From Leptotrichia wadei (GTDB taxonomy: Bacteria; Fusobacteriota; Fusobacteriia; Fusobacteriales; Leptotrichiaceae), in contig NZ_AP019829.2 in NCBI RefSeq assembly GCF_007990545.2, forward strand, positions 1,860,001 through 1,924,000: a stretch of 64,000 nt of DNA. Reading direction: 5' to 3'. A model generated the notes under the pieces. It was not told the DNA's origin and made no database searches. It was given only the letters and a program-made list of their open reading frames with translations. Position numbers and translations under genes: made by a program. Positions 34,707-44,443 of this stretch are shown in pieces; positions within the stretch are counted from its first letter, which is position 1, and every line of letters begins with the position of its first letter.

Positions 34707-35201
34707 ATGGGAAAAATAACTATTATATTTTTATTATTTGGAATATTGCTTTTTTCAGAAAATTATCCAAAAGAAAAAATAATACGAATTATCGAAAAAA
34801 ATGAAAAATATGAATGTGTTCCTGATAAAAAAGTAAGGAAAATTGGATGGGAATTAAATGGACAGTCTTTTATTGGGCATTTGGATGAGAATGGGGAACG
34901 ATATGGGGAGTTTAGGGAAATAGATGACGATACTCTTAGAGAATGCTATTTAGAAGATGGATACATTAATTATTATAAAAATCGATATTTTTATAAGGAA
35001 AATAAAAAAATATCGTTAATTGTCAGTTATGGTGAGAAAAAAGATAATATTCAATTAATATTAAAAAATGTAAAAGGTATAAGAAGAGCATATTTTTTTG
35101 AGCGAAAAGGTAAGAAATATAAAAGGAAAAATTTGATAATGACATTTGATCCAGCTATTATTTTTTATCCTAGTGATTTAATAAAAGAAAAATCGGAATA
35201 A
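34707..35201 (+). CDS. secreted protein of unknown function
   Basis: A 164-aa protein with a signal peptide (GKITIIFLLFGILLFSE) and a basic, Tyr/Lys-rich mature part; GHLDENGERYGEF looks like a MORN-type or toxin_15-like short repeat but is single. No family recognised. It begins 21 bp after ptuB in the same direction. Its export signal suggests a host envelope gene rather than a third defence component, but co-transcription is likely. Confidence 0.6.
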   Translation: MGKITIIFLLFGILLFSENYPKEKIIRIIEKNEKYECVPDKKVRKIGWELNGQSFIGHLDENGERYGEFREIDDDTLRECYLEDGYINYYKNRYFYKENKKISLIVSYGEKKDNIQLILKNVKGIRRAYFFERKGKKYKRKNLIMTFDPAIIFYPSDLIKEKSE

Positions 35202-35258
35202 CTAAAATTAAATGAACCAAAATAAATTAAAAGTTTTCAAAAGCAGGGAGAATAAAAA

Positions 35259-36710
35259 ATGAAACTTTACAACACAATGACAAATAAAATTGAAGAATTT
35301 AAGACAATAGAAGAAAATAAGGTAAAAATGTATGTTTGCGGGCCTACTGTCTATAATTACATACATTTGGGGAATGCACGTCCGATTGTGGTTTTTGATA
35401 TGTTGGCACGATATTTTAAATATAAAGGGATGGAAGTTGATTATGTGCAGAATTTTACGGATGTGGATGATAAGATTATAAACAAATCAATTGAAGAAGG
35501 AATTTCTGCAAGTGAAGTTTCAGAAAAATATATAAAGTGTTTTTTTGAAGATATTAACAGGCTGAATATTCTTGATAGTGTGAAAAGACCTAAGGTTACT
35601 GAGAATATGGAGAAAATTATTGAGATTATTCAAAAATTGATTGATAATGGGTTTGCTTATGAGAAAGATGGGGATGTTTATTTTGAGGTGAAAAAGTATA
35701 AGGATTATGGGAAATTGTCGAATCAGAAAATTGAGGAGCTGGAACTTGGGGCTAGAATTGACGTGTCAGAAATAAAGAAAAATCCGATGGATTTTGCACT
35801 TTGGAAAAAGAAAAAAGACGGAGAGCCATTTTGGGTGTCGCCTTGGGGTGAAGGACGTCCTGGGTGGCATATAGAATGTAGTGCGATGGCAAAGAAATAT
35901 CTTGGGGACACGTTTGATATTCACGGTGGTGGACAGGATTTGGTTTTTCCACATCATGAAAATGAGATTGCCCAAAGCAAGTGCGCTTATCACGGAAATT
36001 TTGCAAATTACTGGCTTCATAACGGATTTATTCAGATAAATGGCGACAAGATGTCAAAATCACTAGGAAATTTCTTTTTGCTTCGTGAAATACTTGAAAA
36101 ATTTTCTGGGAATGTAGTAAGGCTTTTTATTCTAAGCACGCATTATAGAAAGCCGATTAACTTTTCATTCGAGAATATGGAAGATACAAAAAAGGCATTG
36201 CAAAATATTGTGAAATCAATGAATAAATTTGAAGGCATTGTTGAAAAATATAAGAATGAAAAAACAGCAGATATTAAGAATTTGGATTTTTCTCAAAAAA
36301 TTGATGAATTTGATAAGAAATTTGAAGATGCGATGGATGAGGATATGAATACGCCACAGGCATTGGCGACTATTTTTGATCAGATTAGAGAAACGAATAA
36401 ATTTATTTCTGTAAATAAAGATGAACTTTCTACAATTTATGCTGAAATAGAAAAATCTTATGAATCTTTAAAAAGAAAAATAGGAAATGTTTTTGGAATA
36501 GAAATTGAAATGGAAAATTCTGCAAAGGAAGAAGATGGAGAAAATATGGAATTGACTAAAAAACTGATTGAATTGCTGATAAAATTACGAAGTGAGGCAA
36601 GAAGCGAGAAAAATTTCAAATTATCTGATGAAATTCGGGATGAATTGAAGGTACTTGGAATAGAAATTAAGGATAATCGGGATGGAACGACAGATTATGA
36701 CTTTATGTAA
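35259..36710 (+). CDS. cysS: cysteinyl-tRNA synthetase
   Basis: Class I synthetase charging tRNA-Cys. The HIGH motif is in YNYIHLGNARP, the zinc-binding residues include VCGPTVY near residue 26 and GWHIECSAM, and the KMSKS loop is INGDKMSKSLGNF. The C-terminal DALR/anticodon domain ends in DNRDGTTDYDFM. 483 aa is normal. GGGAG precedes the ATG. It stands directly after the defence segment, next to coaBC. Confidence 0.96.
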   Translation: MKLYNTMTNKIEEFKTIEENKVKMYVCGPTVYNYIHLGNARPIVVFDMLARYFKYKGMEVDYVQNFTDVDDKIINKSIEEGISASEVSEKYIKCFFEDINRLNILDSVKRPKVTENMEKIIEIIQKLIDNGFAYEKDGDVYFEVKKYKDYGKLSNQKIEELELGARIDVSEIKKNPMDFALWKKKKDGEPFWVSPWGEGRPGWHIECSAMAKKYLGDTFDIHGGGQDLVFPHHENEIAQSKCAYHGNFANYWLHNGFIQINGDKMSKSLGNFFLLREILEKFSGNVVRLFILSTHYRKPINFSFENMEDTKKALQNIVKSMNKFEGIVEKYKNEKTADIKNLDFSQKIDEFDKKFEDAMDEDMNTPQALATIFDQIRETNKFISVNKDELSTIYAEIEKSYESLKRKIGNVFGIEIEMENSAKEEDGENMELTKKLIELLIKLRSEARSEKNFKLSDEIRDELKVLGIEIKDNRDGTTDYDFM

Positions 36711-36764
36711 TTTGAGATTAAATTTGAATAGAATCTGAAAAATTTTGGAAAAATGAGGAAAAAT

Positions 36765-37970
36765 ATGAAAAATATTTTAATAGGAGTTACAGGTGGAATT
36801 GCAGCATATAAGTCAGCTGGGATTGTGTCGCTTTTGAAAAAGAAGGGATATAATGCGAAAGTTGTGATGACTGAAAATGCTACAAAAATCATTGGACCTT
36901 TGACTCTTGAAACTTTATCAAGAAATAGGATTTATGTGGATATGTGGGACAGTAATCCACATTATGAGGTGGAGCATATTTCACTTGCGGATTGGGCGGA
37001 TATAGTTTTGATTGCACCTGCGACTTACAATATAATTGGAAAAGTTGCAAACGGGATTGCAGATGATATGCTTACGACAATTCTTGCTGCTGTTTCGGTA
37101 AGAAAGCCAGTATTTTTTGCTTTGGCAATGAATGTGAATATGTATGAAAATCCGATTTTAAAAGAAAATATTAATAAACTCTCATCTTTTGGGTATAGGT
37201 TTATTGATGCAGAAGAAGGATTGCTTGCCTGCAATTATAGTGCGAAGGGTAGAATGAGCGAGCCAGAAGATATTGTCGATGAAATAGAAAGATATAGCAT
37301 TTTTTCAAAAATAGAAAATTTTGATACTGTGCTAAAAGGCAAAAAAATTCTTATAACAAGTGGAAGAACAAAGGAAAATATTGATCCAATCAGATATTTG
37401 TCAAATAATTCAAGTGGAAAAATGGGGTATTCACTTGCTCAAGCGGCTGTTGATTTGGGAGCAGAAGTAACTTTAATTAGCGGGCCTACGGACTTGAAAA
37501 TTCCAAATGGGCTTGAAAACTTTATTTCTGTGGAATCGACGTTGGAAATGTATGAAAAAGTGGATGAATATTTTAAAAATACTGATATTTTCATAGCTTG
37601 TGCGGCAGTTGCTGATTACAGGCCAAAGGAATACAAAAAGGAAAAAATAAAGAAATCCGATTCAGATTTGGTTATGGAATTGGTTAGAAATCCTGATATT
37701 TTATTAGAGATGAGCAAAAAGAAGGAAAAACAGCTATTGGTTGGATTTGCCGCAGAAACTAATGAGATAAGGGAAAATGCATTAAAGAAACTGGAAAAGA
37801 AAAATTTGGATATTATAGTGGCAAATAATGCGTCTGTAATGGGCAGCGATGAAAATGTGATTGAGATTATTAAAAAAGATAGGACTTCGGTGGAAATTAG
37901 TCAGAAAAGTAAGATTGAGTTGGCTTATGATATTTTGAATGAAGTTATTTTTGAGTTGAAAAAGAGATAA
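36765..37970 (+). CDS. coaBC: CoaBC: phosphopantothenoylcysteine decarboxylase / synthetase
   Basis: Bifunctional flavoprotein for coenzyme A synthesis: CoaC removes CO2 from phosphopantothenoylcysteine, CoaB ligates cysteine to phosphopantothenate. The N-terminal HFCD domain has LIGVTGGIAAYKSAG and ALAMNVNMYENP; the C-terminal synthetase has LITSGRTKENIDPIRYLSNN and AAVADYRPKEYKKEKIKK. I start at the ATG at 36765, with GAGG 6 nt upstream; the ATG four codons earlier overlaps that site. 401 aa. Confidence 0.94.
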   Translation: MKNILIGVTGGIAAYKSAGIVSLLKKKGYNAKVVMTENATKIIGPLTLETLSRNRIYVDMWDSNPHYEVEHISLADWADIVLIAPATYNIIGKVANGIADDMLTTILAAVSVRKPVFFALAMNVNMYENPILKENINKLSSFGYRFIDAEEGLLACNYSAKGRMSEPEDIVDEIERYSIFSKIENFDTVLKGKKILITSGRTKENIDPIRYLSNNSSGKMGYSLAQAAVDLGAEVTLISGPTDLKIPNGLENFISVESTLEMYEKVDEYFKNTDIFIACAAVADYRPKEYKKEKIKKSDSDLVMELVRNPDILLEMSKKKEKQLLVGFAAETNEIRENALKKLEKKNLDIIVANNASVMGSDENVIEIIKKDRTSVEISQKSKIELAYDILNEVIFELKKR

Positions 37971-38038
37971 AGTTTTTTGAAATTATGGATGTGTAGATTT
38001 TTATAAGTTCATTGATTTTGTAAAAGGGAGAATAAATT

Positions 38039-38272
38039 ATGAAATCTGAAAAACAAAAGATAAAAAAAGTGTACATGTTGTATCATAGAGATGAAAAGGA
38101 TGACGATAAATTAATAGGATTTTTTTCAACAAAGGAAAAGGCATTGGAAATTGTTGGTAAATGGAAAGAAATGAAAGGTTTTAGGGATTTTCCTGAAGGA
38201 TTTAAAATTAGAACCATGATAATTGGGAAAGATTACTATACAAAAGGGTTTAAATCTAAAAGCCTTAAATAA
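38039..38272 (+). CDS. small protein, one copy of a repeated DUF7336-like domain
   Basis: A 77-aa basic protein. The pattern LYHRDEKDDDKLIGFFSTKE, KALEIVGKW, then MKGFRDFPEGF recurs in the next gene twice, giving three copies side by side. Similar single-domain proteins are known to me as DUF7336, function unknown. GGGAG precedes the ATG. It is 12 bp before its two-domain relative. Confidence 0.7.
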   Translation: MKSEKQKIKKVYMLYHRDEKDDDKLIGFFSTKEKALEIVGKWKEMKGFRDFPEGFKIRTMIIGKDYYTKGFKSKSLK

Positions 38273-38284
38273 TTAGGAGAAACG

Positions 38285-38755
38285 ATGGAAATATGGATTT
38301 TATCACATGGATATGATTATGGAGATGTCTATGATAAATATAAGTGGAATGACGAAGCAAGGTTTTTAGGTGCCTATTATACGAAGGAAGAAGGATTGAA
38401 GGCACTGGAAAAATATAAAAAAATCAAAGGATTTTGTTCACATTTGGATGGGTTCTGGCTAGAAAAATGTCGTTTGGATAAATATGCTGGATGGGAAGGC
38501 GGTTATGTTACTTATTATAAAGAAGATGAGGTAAAAATTGATAATTCAAAAAATCAAAAATTATATGTACTTTCTCATTTTTATTATACTGGTAAAGATA
38601 AAATAAAAGAAAAACATCGAATTTTATCAGTATGTTTGTCAAAATTAGAAGCTAGGAAGAAAATAAAGGAATATCAGAAAATAGAAGGATTTTCTTCACA
38701 TATTTCTAATTTTTACATTGAAGAATATATTTTGGATGAAGAAAAAAACAAATAA
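38285..38755 (+). CDS. protein with two copies of a DUF7336-like domain
   Basis: A 156-aa protein made of two related halves: residues about 1-65 (ILSHGYDYGD, FLGAYYTKEEGLKALEKYKK, IKGFCSHLDGFWLE) and about 92-152 (VLSHFYYTGKDK, CLSKLEARKKIKEYQK, IEGFSSHISNFYIEE). Each matches the 77-aa product of the preceding gene, so the pair arose by duplication and fusion. No signal peptide. Function unknown; such small duplicated cytoplasmic proteins are sometimes immunity proteins, but nothing here shows that. Confidence 0.7.
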   Translation: MEIWILSHGYDYGDVYDKYKWNDEARFLGAYYTKEEGLKALEKYKKIKGFCSHLDGFWLEKCRLDKYAGWEGGYVTYYKEDEVKIDNSKNQKLYVLSHFYYTGKDKIKEKHRILSVCLSKLEARKKIKEYQKIEGFSSHISNFYIEEYILDEEKNK

Positions 38756-38793
38756 AAGAAGGAGAGGCTATACAAATTTAGCAAATTAATGTT

Positions 38794-39759
38794 ATGGATA
38801 ATGAAAAGAAAAATATAAATAAAGTTTTGAATGAAAAAAAAGAAAATTTAGAAAAGAGAAATTCAAAATCTAGAAAAAAAACAGGAATAATTTTGGGAAT
38901 AACAGCTTTATTGATTTTAGGAATTATAATTTTGGGGATGATATTTGGTAGAAAAAATATTAATTTTAGAAATATTGCAACTGAAGATGAAGATGACAAA
39001 ATTTTTAGAATTAATCCAGTAAAAAATCCACAAGTTACGTATTACAATTTTCGTGGAGAAGTTTATCCTGATTGGGCTAAATTTGGGCTTACTCGAAGTA
39101 ATGGGGCAAGAGGACATCAAGGAATTGATATTTTTGCATTACCAGGAACGGATGTTTATGCGGTGCTGGATGGAAAAATTGTGGATATGTATGTGGATAA
39201 AACAGGGTATGGATTAAATTTTTATTTGGAAGTTGATCCAAAGGAGCTTGAGAAAATAAAAAGAAAAAATTATAAGCCTAAAGAAAGTGCAAGAGAATGG
39301 GCATACAGCCCAAATTATGATCCAAATACAATGCAGATAAAATATATTAGATACTGCCATTTAAGCGAAGTAAACGTAAAAATTGGAGATACGGTAAAAG
39401 CTGGACAAGTAATTGCTAAAACAGGAACAACTGGAAATGCAAGTGGTACTCACGCTCCTCATCTCCATTTTGAAATAGCTTTTGAAATGCGTGGAAAAGG
39501 GCTTACAAACAGAGTCGATCCAGAAATGTACTTTAAAATAAAAAATGGAAATCAGATGTCAAAACATGAAATAAAGATTCAAACTGAAGCAGCTAGAACA
39601 GAATGGTTTGAACCAAAAGGGTATGATATTGGATTTAGAAATAAAAGTATATTTTTAGAAAAAAAAGATGATTTACATAAAAAAGAAAAAATAATAAATA
39701 ATACTAAAAATACCAAAAATTTTAAAAAAGCGAATTTAAAAAAAGTGGGAAAAAAATAA
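38794..39759 (+). CDS. membrane-anchored M23 (LytM) peptidase
   Basis: Likely cleaves peptidoglycan cross-links in the periplasm. A basic N-terminus, one membrane helix (about residues 30-50) and a linker precede the M23 domain: metal ligands in RGHQGIDIFALPGTDVYAV, then HLSEV and the C-terminal HAPHLHFEIAF. Active-site residues are complete. 321 aa with a Lys/Asn-rich tail. An in-frame stop directly precedes the ATG, so this start is fixed although no good ribosome site lies at normal distance. Confidence 0.88.
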   Translation: MDNEKKNINKVLNEKKENLEKRNSKSRKKTGIILGITALLILGIIILGMIFGRKNINFRNIATEDEDDKIFRINPVKNPQVTYYNFRGEVYPDWAKFGLTRSNGARGHQGIDIFALPGTDVYAVLDGKIVDMYVDKTGYGLNFYLEVDPKELEKIKRKNYKPKESAREWAYSPNYDPNTMQIKYIRYCHLSEVNVKIGDTVKAGQVIAKTGTTGNASGTHAPHLHFEIAFEMRGKGLTNRVDPEMYFKIKNGNQMSKHEIKIQTEAARTEWFEPKGYDIGFRNKSIFLEKKDDLHKKEKIINNTKNTKNFKKANLKKVGKK

Positions 39760-39765
39760 AATAAA

Positions 39766-39793
39766 AAGCAAGGGACATTCAAATCTCTTGCTT
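39766..39793. terminator. bidirectional terminator between the M23 gene and aroC
   Basis: AAGCAAGGGA pairs with TCTCTTGCTT (one mismatch), with A-run before and T-run after; it separates two genes whose 3' ends converge. Confidence 0.8.
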
Positions 39794-39807
39794 ATTTATT
39801 TTTTTCT

Positions 39808-40905
39808 TTACAATGAACGTTTCTTAGCTTCCAAAACCCTATCCAAAATTACAATTGCCGTAGCCGCCTCCAACACTGGCACTGCTCTCGGCACTATTAT
39901 TGGATCATGTCTTCCATGAACTTCCAAAATATCATTTTTCTTAATTTCAAGATTCACAGTTTTTTGCGCTTTTTCAATCGAAGCCGTCGGTTTTATCGCC
40001 ACTTTAAATGAAATTGGCATTCCAGTAGTTATTCCGCCTATAATTCCACCATTGTTATTTGTAAATGATTTTATTTCTCCATTTTCATCAAAATACATCT
40101 CATCATTAGCTTCATATCCTGTCATTTCTGTAATTCCAAATCCTGCCCCAAACTCTATTCCTTTTGTAGCCGGCACCGAGAAAATCATTCTCGAAAGCTC
40201 ACTTTCCATGGATTCAAAATATGGATCTCCTATTCCCGCAGGAAGTCCTGTAACCATAAGTTCCACAATTCCACCAAGCGAATTCTTTTCTTCCCTAGTT
40301 TTTTCCACAGCCTTTTCAATTTTTTCCACAACTTCCTCATTCAAGACAGGTAAAGTCATATTTCTGAGTTTATTAATATTTTCTTCTGTAATATCGCTTT
40401 CCACAAAATCTCTATCTTCAATATCCTTTACTGATTTGATATGTGCTGCAATTAAAATCCCCTGTTCCTTCAAAATCTGTTTTGCAATTGCTCCAGCAAA
40501 TACCAATGAAGCCGTTATTCGTCCTGAAAAATGTCCACTTCCACGAATATCATTAAATCCGTTATATCTGTTAAATCCACTCCAGTCTGCATGTCCTGGT
40601 CTTGGCTTTCTTTTTAATTCACTGTAATCCTTTGAACGCTGATTTGAATTTCTAATAATCATCGCAAGTGGCGTTCCAGTAGTTTTTCCATCAAAAAATC
40701 CGCTTAAAATCTCAAATTCATCCTTTTCCACTCTAGGTGTTGTCAATTTTGATCTTCCAGGTGCTCTTCTTCTCATTTCCTGCGAGATAAATTCCAAATC
40801 TAGTTCCGTTCCTGCTGGAATTCCGTCAATATTTACGCCCAACGCATTTCCATGCGATTCCCCAAAAATTGAAATTTTATAGTTTTTCCCAAAATTTGCT
40901 GCCAT
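39808..40905 (-). CDS. aroC: chorismate synthase
   Basis: Last step of the shikimate pathway: EPSP to chorismate, needing reduced FMN. Family signatures are GESHGNALGVNIDGIPAG, MRRRAPGRSKLTTPR, RPGHADW and HGRHDPIIVPRAVPVLEA. 365 aa is standard. AAGGAGTG precedes the ATG. Final gene of a leftward row holding aroF, tyrA, aroB, aroA and aroC, but separated from aroA by an esterase gene. Confidence 0.96.
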   Translation of the reverse strand: MAANFGKNYKISIFGESHGNALGVNIDGIPAGTELDLEFISQEMRRRAPGRSKLTTPRVEKDEFEILSGFFDGKTTGTPLAMIIRNSNQRSKDYSELKRKPRPGHADWSGFNRYNGFNDIRGSGHFSGRITASLVFAGAIAKQILKEQGILIAAHIKSVKDIEDRDFVESDITEENINKLRNMTLPVLNEEVVEKIEKAVEKTREEKNSLGGIVELMVTGLPAGIGDPYFESMESELSRMIFSVPATKGIEFGAGFGITEMTGYEANDEMYFDENGEIKSFTNNNGGIIGGITTGMPISFKVAIKPTASIEKAQKTVNLEIKKNDILEVHGRHDPIIVPRAVPVLEAATAIVILDRVLEAKKRSL

Positions 40906-41079
40906 TTTCTCACTCCTTCTATTTTATGAAAATTATAACAAAAAATAATTTTTATCTTTTATCAATTTTTCTTTATATATTTTTAAAAAATTCCACAATA
41001 CTTTAAAAATTTAATTTTTTACTTTATACCCTTTTTTAACAATGTTAATTTCTATTTACAACTTTTAAAATTAAAAATT

Positions 41080-43032
41080 CTATTTTTCAGCCTTTACTAA
41101 ATCTTTATAATTTTTAACTTTTGTTTTTTCTTCTTTTGAAAGTAAATTATATAATTTACGAATCATTTCTAAATATGATTTTTTCGTATATTTTTCGCCA
41201 GTTCTCTTATTCAATACTATTTTTTCAGCGTTCGGAATATCACTTATCAATTTACTCACAATAATATAAGGCTTCCAATCTTCTGTGTAAATATCACTTT
41301 TTCCATTAGGCGTATACTGAGCTGTGTTCAATCCAGCAGTTCCTGAACCCTTTTTAATTTTTCCATCTTTATCACGACCAAGCCATTTATTTTTTAACTG
41401 TTCCACTTTTCCACGAGCTTGAGCAGTTTCCCGTCTTTGCTCAAATAGCCACTCAAAAGGATAATCAATTTGATACCCGTATTTCCAAGTCGACATGTGC
41501 GATCCCTTGCTAAATTCTCCCCAGTTAATTCCAGTACCTGGTTTTGTATTATCACGAGTTGTCATTTTTCTATCAATTTTATTTTGTTCTTCAACAGAAA
41601 GATAGGGATCCCATTCATCATGAGCAATTTCAACTCCTGCAGCCTTAAAATATTCCTGAATCGTTTTCCACAAACTTGTTGCCATCAAATCATCCGCAGC
41701 TGTATGAACAAGTACATTATCGTCTGAAATCATGTAATACCAGTTCTGATAGTTCTTTTTATCAAGTCCGAATCCATTAAAGCTGATTGGGTCATTTTCT
41801 GGTGAACGTGCCGGTGTACCATTATTCTGAAATTCTTTATTATAATTATTAGACCACTGAGAGCCTAAAATTGCCACTCCCGCAAAAAAATTATCTCTTT
41901 GTGCCGCCATATCTAAAAGAAGCATGCCTCCCATAGATTGCCCAGTCCCATAAATACGGCTTTCATTAATATATCCTTTATATTCCTTCAAAACGGAATC
42001 CAAAAGTTCCCAAATTGCTGGATTTTCTTCGCTCGAAGAAACAACATCATTAGTAGAACGACGATTTTCTTCAACTTGTGGAACAATGATTATTGCTGGA
42101 TGTTTCTCTTGAAGTTCTTTACTTGCCATTTTTGCCGCCGCTTTTGAAGAAGTTAGCGAAGCCATTGGATCAGTATCATTTGCTCCTGCGTGTTCCATAT
42201 GAAGAACAACTGAAATATTTCCTTTATTTTTTTCTAAAATTTCTTTATTTGGAACATAAATTGCATAAGGTAACTCAAAATTCTCATATTTTCCAGTATA
42301 TTCACTATATGCTTTAGTCACTTTAAATCCTCCATTTTCAATATAATGTATTTTCCAGCCACTACTCTTATCAAATTCTGGTAAAATAATTTTATTTTTA
42401 TCTGTTGTAATTACTGTTTTTGTAACAGTTTCTTCAGATTGTCTTGTCTGTTTTTCTTCTGATAAAGTATAATTTGAAATTTCTTTTGTTCCTGCATCAA
42501 TTTTCTCATTTTTCCCAGTAATTTCCCCTATCTGTTTTACACCGGCCATCATTGTACTCGTATAGGATAAATTCTGTCCCATAAGCATATATGCTGTATT
42601 CACTTCAATAACAACATATTTTCCTTCTTTAGTACCTCCATTTTTAGAAATTTCCGGCTTATTATTAACATAAACTCTCGTTATTTGTCCTTCATTTCCT
42701 TTCGTACCATCTCTATCAATTTCCACAGTTTTCTCAAAGCCATCTTTTTTCTCACTGTAAATCGCATAATCTATAATCTCATAATCACTTTTATCCACAG
42801 AATCTGCCTTAATATTCTGATTATATTCAACAATAATTGCCGAAGTTTTCGCACCTTCCAAATCTACAAATCCATAAGATTTAACATTAACAATTGCATT
42901 ATCAGCTAAAATTGATTTTGATATTTTACTTTTATTCATAGTTTTTGCAACAGAAATAGTACTAAATGCCATTCCTGCTAAAAATAACACCATCATTTCA
43001 AAATATAGTTTCTTTTTACAATTTAATTTCAT
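41080..43032 (-). CDS. secreted alpha/beta-hydrolase, PHB-depolymerase/esterase-like
   Basis: An exported protein of about 650 aa. A signal peptide (hydrophobic VLFLAGMAFSTISVA) is followed by an Ig-like N-terminal esterase domain (about 45-200) and a hydrolase domain with nucleophile S371 in GTGQSMGGM (numbered from the longer start at 43047). VVLHMEHAG and IIVPQVEENRR lead into the fold. ATG 43032 is preferred because AAGGA lies 7 nt upstream; 43047 remains possible. Substrate unknown: an ester or polyester. Sits between aroA and aroC, unrelated to their pathway. Confidence 0.75.
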   Translation of the reverse strand: MKLNCKKKLYFEMMVLFLAGMAFSTISVAKTMNKSKISKSILADNAIVNVKSYGFVDLEGAKTSAIIVEYNQNIKADSVDKSDYEIIDYAIYSEKKDGFEKTVEIDRDGTKGNEGQITRVYVNNKPEISKNGGTKEGKYVVIEVNTAYMLMGQNLSYTSTMMAGVKQIGEITGKNEKIDAGTKEISNYTLSEEKQTRQSEETVTKTVITTDKNKIILPEFDKSSGWKIHYIENGGFKVTKAYSEYTGKYENFELPYAIYVPNKEILEKNKGNISVVLHMEHAGANDTDPMASLTSSKAAAKMASKELQEKHPAIIIVPQVEENRRSTNDVVSSSEENPAIWELLDSVLKEYKGYINESRIYGTGQSMGGMLLLDMAAQRDNFFAGVAILGSQWSNNYNKEFQNNGTPARSPENDPISFNGFGLDKKNYQNWYYMISDDNVLVHTAADDLMATSLWKTIQEYFKAAGVEIAHDEWDPYLSVEEQNKIDRKMTTRDNTKPGTGINWGEFSKGSHMSTWKYGYQIDYPFEWLFEQRRETAQARGKVEQLKNKWLGRDKDGKIKKGSGTAGLNTAQYTPNGKSDIYTEDWKPYIIVSKLISDIPNAEKIVLNKRTGEKYTKKSYLEMIRKLYNLLSKEEKTKVKNYKDLVKAEK

Positions 43033-43062
43033 AAAGTTTTCCTTCATTTTTTATTCCCAATT

Positions 43063-44358
43063 CTACTTTTCAATAATCTCAATCTCTCCACCCATTTTCA
43101 CAAAATCATCCCAGAAATGCGGATAAGATTTTCTCACACTTTCAGCTTCTTCCAAAATGATCTCTTTTTCACATCGAGACGATGCAACTGCCAAAGACAT
43201 TGCAATTCTATGATCATTCCAAGCACTCACCGTAACTCCGCCTGCAAATCCCTCTACACCTTGAATAATTAAACTGTCCCCTTCCTCAGCCACATTCGCT
43301 CCAAGTTTATTCAGTTCAGTCTTTATTGAAGTAATTCTATCCGACTCCTTAATTCTAAGTCTTTCTCCATTAATAATCCGAGTCTCTCCTTCACTCAATG
43401 CAGCAAGTACAGTCAAAATCGGTGCAATATCAGGACATTGCGAAATATCAATCACAGTACCTTTTGTCTTAGATGGCTTCACAATTACATAATCTTCAAA
43501 AATCTCAAGATTTGCCCCCATTCGAGTAACAATCTCAATGATTTCCCTATCTCCTTGCAACGAGTTCTTATTCACATGCAAGCATTTCATTTCATTATCA
43601 CGATTTGCCGAAATTATTCCAGCTACAATCCAGAACGCCACTTGCGAATAATCCCCCTCAACAGTATAATCAAACGGCCTATAAATCTGATTTCCCCTTA
43701 TATCAAAACTCTTATAGTCATTGTTCACAATCTCAATTCCAGCCAGTTCCAATATTTCCAATGTCAAATCAATATATCCCTTAGACTCCAAATTCTTATT
43801 AATAGTCAGCTTTGAATCCCCATCCAATAGTGGTAAGGCATACAAAAGTCCCGTAATAAACTGTGAACTTATATTCCCGTCAATTTCATAATTCCCTGCC
43901 TTCAATTTTCCATTTACTGTAAGTGGCAATTTCCCATTCTCATTTTTATAAAAAATTCCCTGCTTATCAAAAATCTTATAATATGAATCAAGCGGTCTAT
44001 CCACCAGTTTCCCTTTTCCGTCGAAAATCAGTTCATTTTCATCTGTAATCCCAATCGGTATCAAAAACCTGATTGTAGATCCCGACTCATTACATTGTAC
44101 ATATTTATCTTTTGGAACAACTTTTCCGCCATTTCCGATAATTTCAAGAGAACTTTCCTCTCGATTGATTTTAGCTCCCCAGTTTTCCATAATATCCGTT
44201 GTTGTTGTAATATCCACCGAGAACTTCAAATTATCAATCTTTGACTTCTTCCCGCCTTCAGCTAATGCAGCCGCAATTACCGCCCTGTGTGAATAACTTT
44301 TAGATGGCGGAATTTCTATTGTACCGTTTAATATACTTGGTTTTATCGCTATTTTCAT
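43063..44358 (-). CDS. aroA: EPSP synthase (3-phosphoshikimate 1-carboxyvinyltransferase)
   Basis: Sixth shikimate step: PEP plus shikimate 3-phosphate. KPSILNGTIEIPPSKSYSHR at the N-terminus contains the substrate lysine, NESGSTIRFLIP corresponds to the NxGTxxR region, and RIKESDRI plus DHRIAMSLAVA are the C-terminal signatures. 431 aa is normal. AAGGAGAAA precedes the ATG. Follows the Gabija-like helicase by about 85 bp. Confidence 0.95.
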   Translation of the reverse strand: MKIAIKPSILNGTIEIPPSKSYSHRAVIAAALAEGGKKSKIDNLKFSVDITTTTDIMENWGAKINREESSLEIIGNGGKVVPKDKYVQCNESGSTIRFLIPIGITDENELIFDGKGKLVDRPLDSYYKIFDKQGIFYKNENGKLPLTVNGKLKAGNYEIDGNISSQFITGLLYALPLLDGDSKLTINKNLESKGYIDLTLEILELAGIEIVNNDYKSFDIRGNQIYRPFDYTVEGDYSQVAFWIVAGIISANRDNEMKCLHVNKNSLQGDREIIEIVTRMGANLEIFEDYVIVKPSKTKGTVIDISQCPDIAPILTVLAALSEGETRIINGERLRIKESDRITSIKTELNKLGANVAEEGDSLIIQGVEGFAGGVTVSAWNDHRIAMSLAVASSRCEKEIILEEAESVRKSYPHFWDDFVKMGGEIEIIEK

Positions 44359-44443
44359 AAATTATTTTTCTCCTTTTTTTATTTTAATTAATTATATAGA
44401 CTCTATAATCCGCTTTTTTTACGAATTAAATATTTTAAATTTA

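Noticed and set aside
40052-40627. Plus-strand frame of 191 codons inside aroC
   Set aside because: It is antisense to a clear chorismate synthase, Ser/Pro-rich without motifs, and has no ribosome site.
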